From Streptomyces sclerotialus (lineage in GTDB: Bacteria > Actinomycetota > Actinomycetes > Streptomycetales > Streptomycetaceae), in contig NZ_JBFOHP010000002.1 of NCBI RefSeq assembly GCF_040907265.1, positions 6,944,001-7,008,000 of the forward strand: a DNA stretch of 64,000 nt, given 5' to 3'. A program made the position numbers and the translations under genes. How positions within the stretch are numbered: the first letter of the stretch is position 1; each line of letters begins with the position of its first letter. Below, piece by piece: positions 1 through 8,999 of this stretch. The notes beneath the pieces are model-generated. The model was not told where the DNA came from, did no database searches, and saw only the letters and a list, made by a program, of their open reading frames with translations.

Positions 1-1593
1 CTTCTCGAAGGACGCCTGCGTCCCGTCGAAGAGGTCGCGGTAGCCGGTGTGCTGGCCGGGCTTGCCGATGCCGGACTGGCGGGCCGCCCTGTTGATCGCC
101 CGGTACTCCCGCTTGTCGATCACGCCGTCCTTCCGGAGCTGGTCCGTCACCTCGGTGACGTGCTTGAGGAAGAGCGCCTGCGAGGACCAGTCCTTCTCGT
201 CCTCGATCAGCTCGTTGATCGTGCAGCGGTTGCCGGTGATCCGGTTCGGGACACCGGTGTCGACCGTGCCGACGATGACGGTCAGCCGCTCGTCGAACTC
301 GGGGCAGGGCGGTGCGGGCACTCCGCCGCCCGCGACGACGTCGAAGGAGACCGTACGGGCCGGCGAGGTGTTGCCCGCCTTGTCGGTCGCCCGGTGCGCG
401 AGCGAGTGGTGGCCGGTACGGTCCACGACGACCGGCGCCTCGTACGCGAGGTACGGGCCGCCGTCGAGGGAGTACTCGACCTTCGCCACGCCGCTCTCCG
501 CGTCGGTGGCGGTGACGGTCACCTTGGCGCTGCCGACGTACGCGCCGTCGGAGTTCTTCTGCCCTTCGGTCTTCGCCGCGGTCTCCGGGGGCGTGGTGTC
601 CTCGGCCGGCGGCTCGACGACCGTGAAGTCCACCGACTTCTCCGCCGCCGCGTTGCCCGCCTTGTCGGCGGCGCGGTAGCGGACCTTGTGCGCGCCCACC
701 TCGTGCACCATCACCGGCGCGGTGTACGGCTGCCACTCGCCGTCCCCGAGCGCGTACTCGATGGTGTTGACGCCGGACCCGGTGTCGGAGGCGGTGACCG
801 TCACCGTCGCCATACCGAGGTAGGCGCCGTCCGCGTTCTTCTCACCGGACACCGTCGCCGAGGTCTCCGGCGGGGTGGTGTCGTTCGTGTCCGGTGCGAC
901 CACCGTGAAGTCGGCGGACTTCTCCGCCGCGACGTTGCCCGCCTTGTCGGCCGCGCGGTACCGGATCTTGTGGGTGCCGGCCTGGTCGACGACGAGGGGC
1001 GCGGTGTACGGCTGGAAGCCGCCCTCGCCGACCGCGTACTCGATCCGGTCCACACCCGAGCCCGCGTCGGTCGCCGACAGGGTCACGGTGGCGCTGCCGA
1101 CGTACGCGCCGTCCGCGTTCTTCTGCCCCTCGACCTTCGCCGAGGTCTCCGGCGCCGTGGTGTCCTCGCCGCCGCCCTCGGTGACGACGAGGACGCCCTG
1201 CATCGTCTCGTGGCCGGGGATCGTGCAGTGGTAGCGGTACTTGCCCGGCGTGAGCGTGACCTCGGCGGTGTGCTTGCCGCCGGAGGAGTCACCGGGGTTC
1301 GCCAGGATGTTCAGGCTGACGTCCTGGTTGTACTCCGAGTCGGAGGTGACGAAGGTCAGCGTGTGCGGCATGCCCATGGTGTTGCCGGTGGCCTCGCTGT
1401 TCTCGAAGACGATGGTCGCCTTCCCGGCCACGGCGGTGGTGGGCGCCGAGGTGTACTTCGTGATGTCGTCGCCCGCCGTCCAGGTCAGCACCTGCTGCTC
1501 GGCGACGGGCGCCGGCTGCCCGTACGCCGCGGTGGCGCCGACGCCGAGCAGCAGGAGGAGGACGGACAGCAGAGCGGTCAGCCGCCGGTTCAT
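1..1593 (-). CDS. Exported cupredoxin / triple Ig-like repeat protein, probably DUF1080 at the missing end (partial)
   Basis: The 3' end lies outside the window; 531 codons are present. A signal peptide (about residues 1-26) is followed by a blue-copper domain (27-138) with all four type 1 ligands visible: His77, Cys123, His128 and Met131 (YHCTIPGHETM context). Three near-identical repeats of about 93 residues follow (from about 145, 237 and 331), each opening DTTxPET and containing YRAADKAGN, as in OmpL47-type or bacterial Ig-like domains. The last visible residues, YRDLFDGTQASFEK, look like the start of a DUF1080 (3-keto-disaccharide hydrolase or concanavalin-like) domain; that is inference. 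The ATG overlaps the stop of the upstream gene by one base (TGATG), so the two are translationally coupled. A role as electron carrier and carbohydrate binder next to a sugar dehydrogenase is plausible but unproven. Confidence 0.82.
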   Translation of the reverse strand, partial: MNRRLTALLSVLLLLLGVGATAAYGQPAPVAEQQVLTWTAGDDITKYTSAPTTAVAGKATIVFENSEATGNTMGMPHTLTFVTSDSEYNQDVSLNILANPGDSSGGKHTAEVTLTPGKYRYHCTIPGHETMQGVLVVTEGGGEDTTAPETSAKVEGQKNADGAYVGSATVTLSATDAGSGVDRIEYAVGEGGFQPYTAPLVVDQAGTHKIRYRAADKAGNVAAEKSADFTVVAPDTNDTTPPETSATVSGEKNADGAYLGMATVTVTASDTGSGVNTIEYALGDGEWQPYTAPVMVHEVGAHKVRYRAADKAGNAAAEKSVDFTVVEPPAEDTTPPETAAKTEGQKNSDGAYVGSAKVTVTATDAESGVAKVEYSLDGGPYLAYEAPVVVDRTGHHSLAHRATDKAGNTSPARTVSFDVVAGGGVPAPPCPEFDERLTVIVGTVDTGVPNRITGNRCTINELIEDEKDWSSQALFLKHVTEVTDQLRKDGVIDKREYRAINRAARQSGIGKPGQHTGYRDLFDGTQASFEK

Positions 1594-4070
1594 CAGGCGT
1601 CCTTCCGGGCCAGGTCCGCGGGGAGCGGAGTCGCCGGGCCGCCGTGGTACGTGATGTGCCACAGCGCGGACTTGTCGTCGGAGGTGAAGAAGCCGCGCCC
1701 GTAGTCCAGGACGTAGAGCGAGCCGTCGGGCGCGAACGTCCAGCCCATCAGGTTGCGGATGCCGTCGGCACCGACCGGCACGATCTTGTCGAGGGACTCG
1801 GCGTGCACGGGCAGCCCGCCCGAGCCCACGGTCTTCGGGTCCATCACGACCGCGTTCCGCGGCTGTTCACCGTCGTAGAAGTCGCCGACGAACCACTTGC
1901 CGTCCCAGTACGCGGGCCAGGCGTCCTCACCCGCCGTCTTCGCGTCGTAGCGGTAGACCGGGCCGTCCATCGCGGCCTGGCCGCCGCCCTTGAGCCAGGG
2001 CAGCAGGAACTTCTGCTCGGCCTTCTTGTAGCTGGGCACGCCGTCGGCACTGCGCGGGAAGTCGGGGCCGCCGCCGGCGGGGGAGTACCAGATGTTGTTG
2101 GGCTCGGCGGGCGGGATGTTGACCAGCCCGTCGTTGTTCGGCGACTCGTTCTTCAGGTTGTCGCAGTCGTACCAGCCCAGCGGCTTGCTCGGGTCCGGCA
2201 GACTGCGGTCGCGGTAGGGCTGCGCGTTGCCCATGCAGAACGGCCAGCCGCGGTTGGAGGCATGGGTGATCGCGGCGAACGTGTCGTACTTCGCCGGGCC
2301 CCAGGTCTCGCTCGGCTCGGTCGCGTCCGGGCCGACCCAGCCCGCGTAGAGCGTGTCGGTCTTCTTGTCGACGGAGATGCGAGAGGGGTTGCGGACGCCC
2401 ATGACGTAGATCTCGCCGCGGGTCTTGCCCCCGCCCTCGTCGGTCTCCTTGCCGGTGAAGAGGTTGCCCTCGGGGAGCGTGTACGTGCCGTCGTCCTCGG
2501 GGTGGATCCGCAGGATCTTCCCGTTGAGGTTGTTGGTGTTGCCCGCGGTGCGGCGGGCGTCGGCGAACGACACGCCCTTGAAGTCCGGCTCCGGGTTGTT
2601 GCCGGAGTAACCGTCGCTGAACTGGCTGGAGTTGTTGTCGCCGGTGGCGATGTAGAGGTTGTCCTTGGAGTCCCAGGCCATGCCGCCGCCCGCGTGGCAG
2701 CAGCTGTGGATCTGCACCGGCCACTTCAGCAGGACCTTCTCCGAGGACATGTCGAGCTTGTTCGTCTTCGGGTCGAGGTGGAAGCGGGAGACGCGGCGCT
2801 CGGCCATGTGCGTGTCGCGGTCGATCCGCGAGTGCGGCGTGTAGTGCAGGTAGACCCAGCCGTTGTCGGCGAAGTCGGGGTCCAGCTCGATGCCGAGCAG
2901 CCCCTCCTCGTTCTTGACCAGCTCGTCGCCGCCGCCCTTGTTGCCGAAGACGGTGACCTCGCCCGCGAGGGTGACCTGCTTCGTCTTCGGGTCGTAGACG
3001 TGGACGGTGCCCTTGCCCTTGCCGATGTCGGGGTTGTTCCAGTCGGTGATCACGGGCGCGTCCGAGCCCTCGCCGCCGCGGCCGATGTAGAACACCCGGC
3101 CGTCCTGCGCGGTCACCACGCCGTGCGGCTCGCCGATCTGGTCGTGCTGCCCCGGCTGGTTGGGCCGGGTGACCCGCTCCGCCTTGTAGTGCGAGGCGAT
3201 GGTGGCCTGGCAGTCGGCGCGCGCGAGCCGGGTGGTCCACAGCAGCGCGCCGCGCAGATGGGCCCGGAAGTCGGTCTCCTGGAAGCCGGCGGCGGTGCCG
3301 CCCATGCCGGTGTAGAAGGACCGTCCGCCGTCGTAGTCACGGCACCAGGAGATGGGGTGGTCGGCACCGTTGGCGCCGGTGCCCGGCCGGAAGGTGTTCT
3401 CCCGTACCCGGGCCACGGTGTGCACCGAACCGCTCGGGTTCTGCGCCCAGTTGAGCCACTTGTCGGGGCGCTTCCACTCCAGCGGGAGGCTCTTGGTGGC
3501 GGGGTGCTCGCGGTCGCCGACCTCGACGGTGGCGCGCTGGACGGTGCCCGTGCCGCCGGTGGGGCGGGCACCGATCAGGCCGGTGAACCAGTCGGAGTAC
3601 GGCTCGGCGCGGGCCGCGTCGTGGATGCCGACGAAGCCGCCGCCGGCCTTCATGTAGCTCTCCAGGCCGGCTTCCTGCTCGGGGTCGAGCACATCCCCGC
3701 CGCCGGTCAGGAAGACCACCGTGTTGTACCTTCCGAGCTTGGGCCTGGTGAAGACCGAGGCGTCGGCCGTGGCGTCGACGGTGAAGTGCTCAAGGGCCGG
3801 TCCCTGCCGGCCGATCTTCTCGATCGCCTCGATGCCGGCGTTCACCGTAGGCGGTTCCTCGCCGGCCGAGCCGTGGAACACCAGCACACGGACGTTCTCC
3901 CCGCCCGGCGGCGACGGCAGGGCGAGCTTGGGTACGGACGGTTCCGGCGGCACACCGGCCAGTGCGGGGGTACCGCCCAGCAGGGCCGCCGCGACGGCCA
4001 GGGCCGACAGGCCGGCCGTCCGTCTCCACCGTCCGGTGGTGGAGGTTTTCCGACGTGGTGCGCGACGCAT
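1593..4070 (-). CDS. Exported ThuA domain fused to PQQ-type glucose/sorbosone dehydrogenase
   Basis: 825 residues. The start chosen at 4070 follows a GAGGGGTGGG stretch and gives a basic signal peptide ending near ALAG (residue 39). Residues about 60-280 match the ThuA-like glutamine-amidotransferase fold (RVLVFHGSAGE, VVFLTGGGDVL, GGGFVGIHDAA). Residues about 300-810 match the glucose/sorbosone dehydrogenase beta-propeller family (GEPHGVVTAQDGRVFYIGR, CCHAGGGMAWDSKDNLYIATGD, then a Gly/Pro-rich second half). The family oxidises sugars outside the membrane with PQQ as cofactor, and ThuA proteins are linked to keto-sugar metabolism; the substrate here is unknown. It is the first gene of a coupled operon with the cupredoxin gene. 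A palindrome, ACAAACTTTGT, lies about 100 bases upstream. The fusion is recognisable in actinobacterial genomes, so the call is fairly sure and the chemistry is inference. Confidence 0.88.
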   Translation of the reverse strand: MRRAPRRKTSTTGRWRRTAGLSALAVAAALLGGTPALAGVPPEPSVPKLALPSPPGGENVRVLVFHGSAGEEPPTVNAGIEAIEKIGRQGPALEHFTVDATADASVFTRPKLGRYNTVVFLTGGGDVLDPEQEAGLESYMKAGGGFVGIHDAARAEPYSDWFTGLIGARPTGGTGTVQRATVEVGDREHPATKSLPLEWKRPDKWLNWAQNPSGSVHTVARVRENTFRPGTGANGADHPISWCRDYDGGRSFYTGMGGTAAGFQETDFRAHLRGALLWTTRLARADCQATIASHYKAERVTRPNQPGQHDQIGEPHGVVTAQDGRVFYIGRGGEGSDAPVITDWNNPDIGKGKGTVHVYDPKTKQVTLAGEVTVFGNKGGGDELVKNEEGLLGIELDPDFADNGWVYLHYTPHSRIDRDTHMAERRVSRFHLDPKTNKLDMSSEKVLLKWPVQIHSCCHAGGGMAWDSKDNLYIATGDNNSSQFSDGYSGNNPEPDFKGVSFADARRTAGNTNNLNGKILRIHPEDDGTYTLPEGNLFTGKETDEGGGKTRGEIYVMGVRNPSRISVDKKTDTLYAGWVGPDATEPSETWGPAKYDTFAAITHASNRGWPFCMGNAQPYRDRSLPDPSKPLGWYDCDNLKNESPNNDGLVNIPPAEPNNIWYSPAGGGPDFPRSADGVPSYKKAEQKFLLPWLKGGGQAAMDGPVYRYDAKTAGEDAWPAYWDGKWFVGDFYDGEQPRNAVVMDPKTVGSGGLPVHAESLDKIVPVGADGIRNLMGWTFAPDGSLYVLDYGRGFFTSDDKSALWHITYHGGPATPLPADLARKDA

Positions 4071-4172
4071 TGGTTCACCCACCCCTCTGAGGACACAGCT
4101 GTGAGCACACAGCAACAGCCGACGAAGCTAGACCTCTTTCGGCGGTCCGCCAATAGCTATGACCGCAAGTCA

Positions 4173-4183
4173 ACAAACTTTGT
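4173..4183. promoter_or_regulatory. Palindrome ACAAACTTTGT in the divergent promoter region
   Basis: A perfect 11-base inverted repeat (ACAAA-C-TTTGT) with partly matching flanks GTCA and TGAC sits between the ThuA-dehydrogenase gene and the laccase gene, in an AT-richer patch. Similar AACAAACT-type half sites are known for ROK/XylR regulators. The assignment to a regulator family is inference. Confidence 0.35.
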
Positions 4184-4238
4184 CCTGACCGTGGATAAAC
4201 GAAGATCACGGCGCTAGCGTTCCGGACGGCTCACTGCC

Positions 4239-4250
4239 GAGAGCGCTTTC
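4239..4250. promoter_or_regulatory. LacI-type operator GAGAGCGCTTTC upstream of laccase
   Basis: Nearly perfect palindrome (one mismatched pair) centred on GC, resembling the GGGAGCGCTCCC boxes bound by LacI-family sugar regulators such as CebR. It lies immediately upstream of the ribosome binding site (GAGGGGAGC) of the laccase, where a bound repressor would block transcription. The link to sugar control is inference. Confidence 0.35.
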
Positions 4251-4265
4251 TGCGAGGGGAGCACG

Positions 4266-5255
4266 ATGACCGAGAGAGACGGAACTTCCGCCGTGCAGGG
4301 GGCGTTGAGCCGCCGGCTGTTCGCCGGCGGAGCCGCGGTCGCGGCACTCGGCACGGTCGGCGTGGCCGTCGGGGCCACGGCCGCTCCGGCAGCCGCCCGT
4401 GCCGCCGGCTCCGTCCGCAGGGCAGGCGCCGGCGGCGAGGTCAGGCACATGAAGCTCTACATGGAGAAGCTCCCCGACGGGCAGCTCGGGTACGGCCTGG
4501 AGAAGGGCAAGGCCACCATCCCCGGCCCCCTCGTCGAACTGACCGAGGGCGACACCCTGCACATCGAGGTCACCAACACCCTCGACGTCGCGGCCAGCCT
4601 GCACGTGCACGGCGTGGACTACGACACCGCCAGCGACGGCACGAAGACGAACCGCAGCCACATCGAGCCCGGTGGCACCCGCACCTACACCTGGCGCACG
4701 CACAAGCCCGGCAGACGCAAGGACGGCACCTGGCGCCCGGGCAGCGCGGGCTACTGGCACTACCACGACCACGTCGTCGGCACCGAGCACGGCACCGGCG
4801 GCATCCGCAAGGGCCTCTACGGGCCGGTCGTGGTGCGCCGCGAAGGCGACATCCTGCCCGACCCGGACCGCCAGTTCACCATCGTCTTCAACGACATGAC
4901 CATCAACAACCTGCCGAAGGGGCCCGACTTCAAGGCCACCGTCGGCGACCGCGTCGAGATCATCATGATCACGCACGGCGAGTACTACCACACGTTCCAC
5001 GTCCACGGGCACCGCTGGGCCGACAACCGCACGGGCCTGCTGACGGGCCCCGACGACCCCAGCCAGGTCATCGACAACAAGATCACCGGCCCCGCCGACT
5101 CCTTCGGCTTCCAGTTCATCGCGGGCGAGGGCGTGGGCGCCGGTGCCTGGATGTACCACTGCCACGTCCAGAGCCACTCCGACATGGGCATGGCCGGCAT
5201 GCTGCTGATCGCCAAGCCGGACGGCACGGTTCCCGGCCACGACGGGCACCACTGA
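4266..5255 (+). CDS. Two-domain small laccase (multicopper oxidase), Tat-exported
   Basis: 329 residues, close in length to the S. coelicolor small laccase SLAC. The N terminus carries a twin-arginine motif (SRRLFAGG, Arg16-Arg17) and an Ala-rich signal, fitting Tat export as a folded copper enzyme. All copper ligands are visible: His113 and His115 (HVHG), His167 and His169 (HYHDH), His242, His245 and His247 (HTFHVHGH), and His298-Cys299-His300, His304 and Met309 ([12 protein letters not shown]). The family forms trimers and oxidises phenols and other donors while reducing oxygen to water. It diverges from the sugar dehydrogenase and cupredoxin operon, with a LacI-like box directly upstream. 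A strong GAGGGGAGC ribosome site precedes the ATG. No copper chaperone gene is seen nearby. Confidence 0.95.
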   Translation: MTERDGTSAVQGALSRRLFAGGAAVAALGTVGVAVGATAAPAAARAAGSVRRAGAGGEVRHMKLYMEKLPDGQLGYGLEKGKATIPGPLVELTEGDTLHIEVTNTLDVAASLHVHGVDYDTASDGTKTNRSHIEPGGTRTYTWRTHKPGRRKDGTWRPGSAGYWHYHDHVVGTEHGTGGIRKGLYGPVVVRREGDILPDPDRQFTIVFNDMTINNLPKGPDFKATVGDRVEIIMITHGEYYHTFHVHGHRWADNRTGLLTGPDDPSQVIDNKITGPADSFGFQFIAGEGVGAGAWMYHCHVQSHSDMGMAGMLLIAKPDGTVPGHDGHH

Positions 5256-5326
5256 CGGGCCCGCCAGGGAGTGCTTCTCGGCACGCCCTGACCGGAGCGG
5301 GCGGCCCGGCGCGGCATGATCGGGGC

Positions 5327-6634
5327 ATGAGCCGACCCGTCAGCCGGGTGTCCCGGCGCACCGCCGCCCTGGCGGCGCTGCTCCTCGCGGCCGTCGCCGC
5401 CGCCGTGCTCGTCGCCGTACCGACGGGCGAGCACGCGGCCCCCTGCACCGCCCGGAAGATCGCCTCCTGGACCCCCGAACCCCGCTTCACGGACGCCTTC
5501 GCCCGCTACGGCGACGACAACTCCCGGTTCGACGACTGGACCGGCGGCGACGGCACCCACTCCGTACGCCTCCCGGACGGCCGCACCCTCTGGCTCTTCT
5601 CCGACACCTTCCTCGACCGCATCCAGCCCCCGCCCAACCCCAAAGGGCAGTCGCACTCCTGGCGGACCAGGGCCGACGGCAGCGGCCCGCCCGGCCTGAT
5701 CCGCAACTCCCTCGTCCTGTCGGGCGGACCGGGACGCCCGTACGACACGCTGATCCGCCGGACCCCGGCCGGGCCCGCCGGGTACTTCCCCGACCCGCCG
5801 CGCTCCCAGGGCCCCGCCGGGGCTTGGCGCTGGCCGGTGGCCGCGCGCGTCGAACCCCGCACACCCGGCTCGGCCGAACGCGTGCTCCGCGTCCTGCTGT
5901 GGAACCGCGCCCCCGGCGAAGGCCCCTGGCTCTTCGGCGAACCCCGCACCACCGAGGTCGCCACGCTCTCCCTGCCCCGGCTGCGCCTGGAACGCGTCAC
6001 CACGGTCGGCGACCGTACGCCGGCCGCCGACCCCGGTGCCCGCGTGCTGTACGGCACAGCGGCCGTACCGTACGGGCGGCACACCTACGTCTACGGCGGC
6101 GACGCCCCCACGGACCAGCCGGCGGCCCAGGCGTACCTGGCCCGCGTCCCCACCGGCCGGCTCGCCGACCACCGCGCCTGGCGCTACTGGGACGGCCACG
6201 GCTGGCGGGCCGACCCCGAGCGGGCCGCGCCCGTCCTGCGCAACGACGGCCGGCGCGGCGTCGGCAGCGCTTACACCGTCGTCCGGGACGGCGGCACCTG
6301 GGTGCTGTTCACCATGGACGCGGCGGGCGGCGGCGGTCACGGCCTGGCCACCTTCACCAGCTACTGGTCCTGTACCGCGCACGGCCCCTGGCACGGCCCG
6401 AACGGCGCGGTCACCCCGCCCCGGCCGCCCGACCCCGCCGGGTCCGCCGAGCGCACCGCGGTCTACAACCCGCAGGCGCACCCGGAGTTCACCGGCCGGA
6501 CCGGCCTGCTCCTCAGCTACGACGTCAACACCCTCGGCCCGCCCGGCACCCATGCGACCGGCGCGGTCAACGACGACGTGTCGCTGTACCGGCCGCGGTT
6601 CCTGCGGGTACGGATGACGACGGACCCCGGCTGA
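5327..6634 (+). CDS. Exported or membrane-anchored DUF5005/DUF4185-like protein
   Basis: 435 residues. A hydrophobic segment at about residues 11-31 follows a basic start, so it is a signal peptide or anchor. The mature part begins with a pattern I associate with DUF5005/DUF4185 five-bladed propeller proteins: YGDDNSRFDDWTGGDGTHSV, then LPDGRTLWLFSDTFL, and near the end AVYNPQAHPEF and LLLSYDVN. Proteins of this type often accompany carbohydrate-active enzymes, but no catalytic function is assigned to them. The gene starts 71 bases after the laccase on the same strand and converges with the GMC oxidoreductase, leaving only three bases between their ends. I would not propose a reaction. Confidence 0.72.
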   Translation: MSRPVSRVSRRTAALAALLLAAVAAAVLVAVPTGEHAAPCTARKIASWTPEPRFTDAFARYGDDNSRFDDWTGGDGTHSVRLPDGRTLWLFSDTFLDRIQPPPNPKGQSHSWRTRADGSGPPGLIRNSLVLSGGPGRPYDTLIRRTPAGPAGYFPDPPRSQGPAGAWRWPVAARVEPRTPGSAERVLRVLLWNRAPGEGPWLFGEPRTTEVATLSLPRLRLERVTTVGDRTPAADPGARVLYGTAAVPYGRHTYVYGGDAPTDQPAAQAYLARVPTGRLADHRAWRYWDGHGWRADPERAAPVLRNDGRRGVGSAYTVVRDGGTWVLFTMDAAGGGGHGLATFTSYWSCTAHGPWHGPNGAVTPPRPPDPAGSAERTAVYNPQAHPEFTGRTGLLLSYDVNTLGPPGTHATGAVNDDVSLYRPRFLRVRMTTDPG

Positions 6635-6637
6635 ACC

Positions 6638-8290
6638 TCACGCGCGCGCGACCTCGCCGTACCTGATCAGGTCCGCGGCGCGCTCGGCGATCATCACGGT
6701 CGGGGCGTTGGTGTGGCCCCGGGTGATGCGCGGCATCACCGACGCGTCCACCACCCGCAGGCCCGCGACGCCCCGCACCCGCAGCGCCGGATCGGTCACC
6801 GCGTCGTCGCCCGTCCCCATCCGGCAGGTCCCGACCGGGTGGTACAGCGTCTCCGCCAGCGCCCGCACCGTGGCCTCCGTAGCGGCGTCGTCCTCGCTCG
6901 CCCGCCACGGCGGCAGCGCCCCGCCGACATGCGGCCGCAGCGCCGCGCTGCCGAACAGCTCCTCGGCGAAGCGCACGCCCGCCACCATCCGCCGCAGGTC
7001 GGCCGGTGCGCTCAGATACGCGGGCTCGATGCACGGCGGCGCTGCCGGATCGGCGTCCGTCAGGGTGATCCGGCCGTGGCTCTCCGGCTGGAGCAGGATG
7101 ACCCCGATGGTCACGCCGTGCTCGGCCGGCGGCGTCAGGCCGTGCCGGACGAACGGCACCGGCGCGAAGATCAGCTCCAGGTCCGGCGCCGGCATCCCGG
7201 ACTCGCTCCGGATGAACGCCACGGCCTCACCGACGTTCGACGTCAGCGGCCCGCGCCGGGCCAGCAGATAGCGCGCGATGTTGGCGGGGGTGTCCGCGCC
7301 GGTGAGCGTCACCGGATGCACCGCGTACCGCAGTACCGGCACCGACAGGTGGTCCTGGAGATGCCGGCCGACCCCCGGCAGGTCGGCCACCGGTGTGATG
7401 CCCAGCGCCTTGAGCTCGTCGGCGTCCCCGACGCCCGAACGCAGCAGCAGCTGCGGCGAGCCGATCGCCCCGGCGCTCAGCAGCACCTCACGGCGGGCCC
7501 GCAGCACCCCGTCCGCCAGCTCCACCCCGCAGGCCCGGGCGCCGTCGCCGGCGCCGGCGAAGAGGACGCGGCGCGCCTCGCTGTCCGTGAGCACCGTGAG
7601 GTTGGCGCGCCGCAGCGCGGGCCGCAGGTAGCCGTCGGCCGTGCTCCAGCGCCGCCCGCGCCGCTGCGACAGCGGAGTCGCCGCACAGCCGCTGTGATCG
7701 GGCCCGTTGAGCTCCGGCAGCCGTGGCAGACCGGACTCCGCACACGCGTCGAGGAAAGCAGCGGAGAGCGGGTGCAGGTCACGCGCGGGGGAGATCCACA
7801 ACGGGCCTGCCGAGCCGTGCACCCGCTCCCGTCCCTCCACCACGTTGAGCGCGGGCGCCGGCGGGCCGGCCCACCGCTCGGCCCGCCGGAAGTAGCGCAC
7901 GACCTCGTCGTAGCCCCACCCCTCGCCGGCCTCCGCCGCCCAGGCGTCGTAGTCGTCTCGGTGGCCGCGCACCCACATCATCGCGTTCAGCGAGGACGAG
8001 CCGCCGAGCGTGCGGCCGCGTGGCCAGTACAGCTCCCGGCCGTTCAGCGCGGGCTGCGCGGTCGTGGTGAAGTCCCAGTCGTACGCCGTCTTGAACAGCT
8101 TCGGGAAGGCGGCGGGGATCCGGACCTCCTGCCGGCGGTCGGGCCCGCCCGCCTCGATCAGCGCGACCCGCACCGTCGGGTCCTCGGACAGCCGGGCGGC
8201 GAGCACACAGCCCGCCGAACCCGCCCCGACGACGATGTAGTCGTACGTTCCCGAAGCCGCGTTCCCGCGCGCCGCTGACCGCCGTACCAT
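6638..8290 (-). CDS. GMC-family FAD-dependent alcohol/choline dehydrogenase
   Basis: 550 residues. The ATG at 8290 is preferred to an in-frame TTG two codons earlier because AAGGGAG lies six bases upstream of it. The FAD-binding motif is near the N terminus (YDYIVVGAGSAGCVLAARL), followed by the GMC signature 1 region (GRTLGGSSSLNAMMWVRG), signature 2 (GAIGSPQLLLRSGVG) and the C-terminal catalytic region (YHPVGTCRMG, RGHTNAPT). The family oxidises primary alcohols such as choline, polyethylene glycol or aryl alcohols. There is no signal peptide, so it is cytoplasmic. No betaine-aldehyde dehydrogenase lies beside it, so a choline-specific role is not supported, although a BCCT transporter occurs 40 kb away. 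Confidence 0.93.
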   Translation of the reverse strand: MVRRSAARGNAASGTYDYIVVGAGSAGCVLAARLSEDPTVRVALIEAGGPDRRQEVRIPAAFPKLFKTAYDWDFTTTAQPALNGRELYWPRGRTLGGSSSLNAMMWVRGHRDDYDAWAAEAGEGWGYDEVVRYFRRAERWAGPPAPALNVVEGRERVHGSAGPLWISPARDLHPLSAAFLDACAESGLPRLPELNGPDHSGCAATPLSQRRGRRWSTADGYLRPALRRANLTVLTDSEARRVLFAGAGDGARACGVELADGVLRARREVLLSAGAIGSPQLLLRSGVGDADELKALGITPVADLPGVGRHLQDHLSVPVLRYAVHPVTLTGADTPANIARYLLARRGPLTSNVGEAVAFIRSESGMPAPDLELIFAPVPFVRHGLTPPAEHGVTIGVILLQPESHGRITLTDADPAAPPCIEPAYLSAPADLRRMVAGVRFAEELFGSAALRPHVGGALPPWRASEDDAATEATVRALAETLYHPVGTCRMGTGDDAVTDPALRVRGVAGLRVVDASVMPRITRGHTNAPTVMIAERAADLIRYGEVARA

Positions 8291-8366
8291 CCGCAACTCC
8301 CTTGCCCCGTCGGCATGGTGACCGGAGTGATCGCCGGAAGCAGCGTAGAGGAAGCGGGCCGCCGGG

Positions 8367-8999
8367 TCAGGAGCGCACGGACGGGGTGGCGGTGCCGGAC
8401 GGGGAGGCGGTGGGGGCGCCGGACGGCGTTTCCGTGGGGGAGGCGCTCGGGGACGCCGACCGCGGAGTGAGGTACGGGTAGGCGTTGTTGCCGCCGCAGA
8501 CCAGCGGGCCGACCTCCACGCCCTTGCCGCGCACGGTCACACCGATCTCCTCCGGCTGCCGGCCGCCCGGCACCTGGCCGTTGGCCGCCGTGCACACCAA
8601 CTGGCTGAGCGCGGGCTGGTCCAGCCGCTCCGGATCGGCCGGCACGGTGATCGTGATACGGCCGTCCCGCGGGGTGACGGTCACCCGGTCGCGCAGGTCC
8701 GGCAGCGCGGTCGTCAGGCCGCGCTGCCGCTCGGCGGCGTTCGGCCCGGCCAGCAGCAGGTCGACGGCGCGCTGCGGCGTGGCCGGGCGCTCGGCGGACC
8801 GGGCGGCGGCCCGCAGCCCGGTGGACGCGAGGAAGAACAGCTGCACGTCGGCGGGTTCCTGGCCGTCCGACTTCAGCCCGGTCGCCGGCTCCCCGGCGTC
8901 GATCACATCACTGGGCTCGATGCCGCATCCCGCGAGCGCACCGGCCAGCAGCGCGGCGAGGACGGCGGCCACGGCCGGCGTACGCGTGCTGCGGCTCAT
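8367..8999 (-). CDS. GerMN-domain lipoprotein of a two-component operon
   Basis: 210 residues. The lipobox LAGC places the lipidated cysteine at residue 25. A GerMN-like domain spans about residues 50-170 (VQLFFLAS, RAVDLLLAGP, ITITVPAD), and a Ser/Thr/Pro-rich tail occupies about 180-210. Its ATG overlaps the stop of the kinase gene by four bases (ATGA). The arrangement regulator, kinase, GerMN lipoprotein parallels MtrA-MtrB-LpqB, in which LpqB carries GerMN domains and modulates the kinase; here the propeller part of LpqB is absent. It probably acts at the outer face of the membrane as an accessory of the adjacent sensor. That role is inferred from the context. Confidence 0.85.
   Translation of the reverse strand: MSRSTRTPAVAAVLAALLAGALAGCGIEPSDVIDAGEPATGLKSDGQEPADVQLFFLASTGLRAAARSAERPATPQRAVDLLLAGPNAAERQRGLTTALPDLRDRVTVTPRDGRITITVPADPERLDQPALSQLVCTAANGQVPGGRQPEEIGVTVRGKGVEVGPLVCGGNNAYPYLTPRSASPSASPTETPSGAPTASPSGTATPSVRS

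Noticed and set aside
49..1704. Plus-strand frame opposite the cupredoxin gene
   Set aside because: It is a mirror of a clearly coding minus-strand gene and lacks a ribosome site and domain motifs.
6638..8290. Choline-to-betaine pathway with the GMC enzyme and the BCCT transporter
   Set aside because: The genes are 40 kb apart, no aldehyde dehydrogenase is present, and GMC substrates are too diverse.
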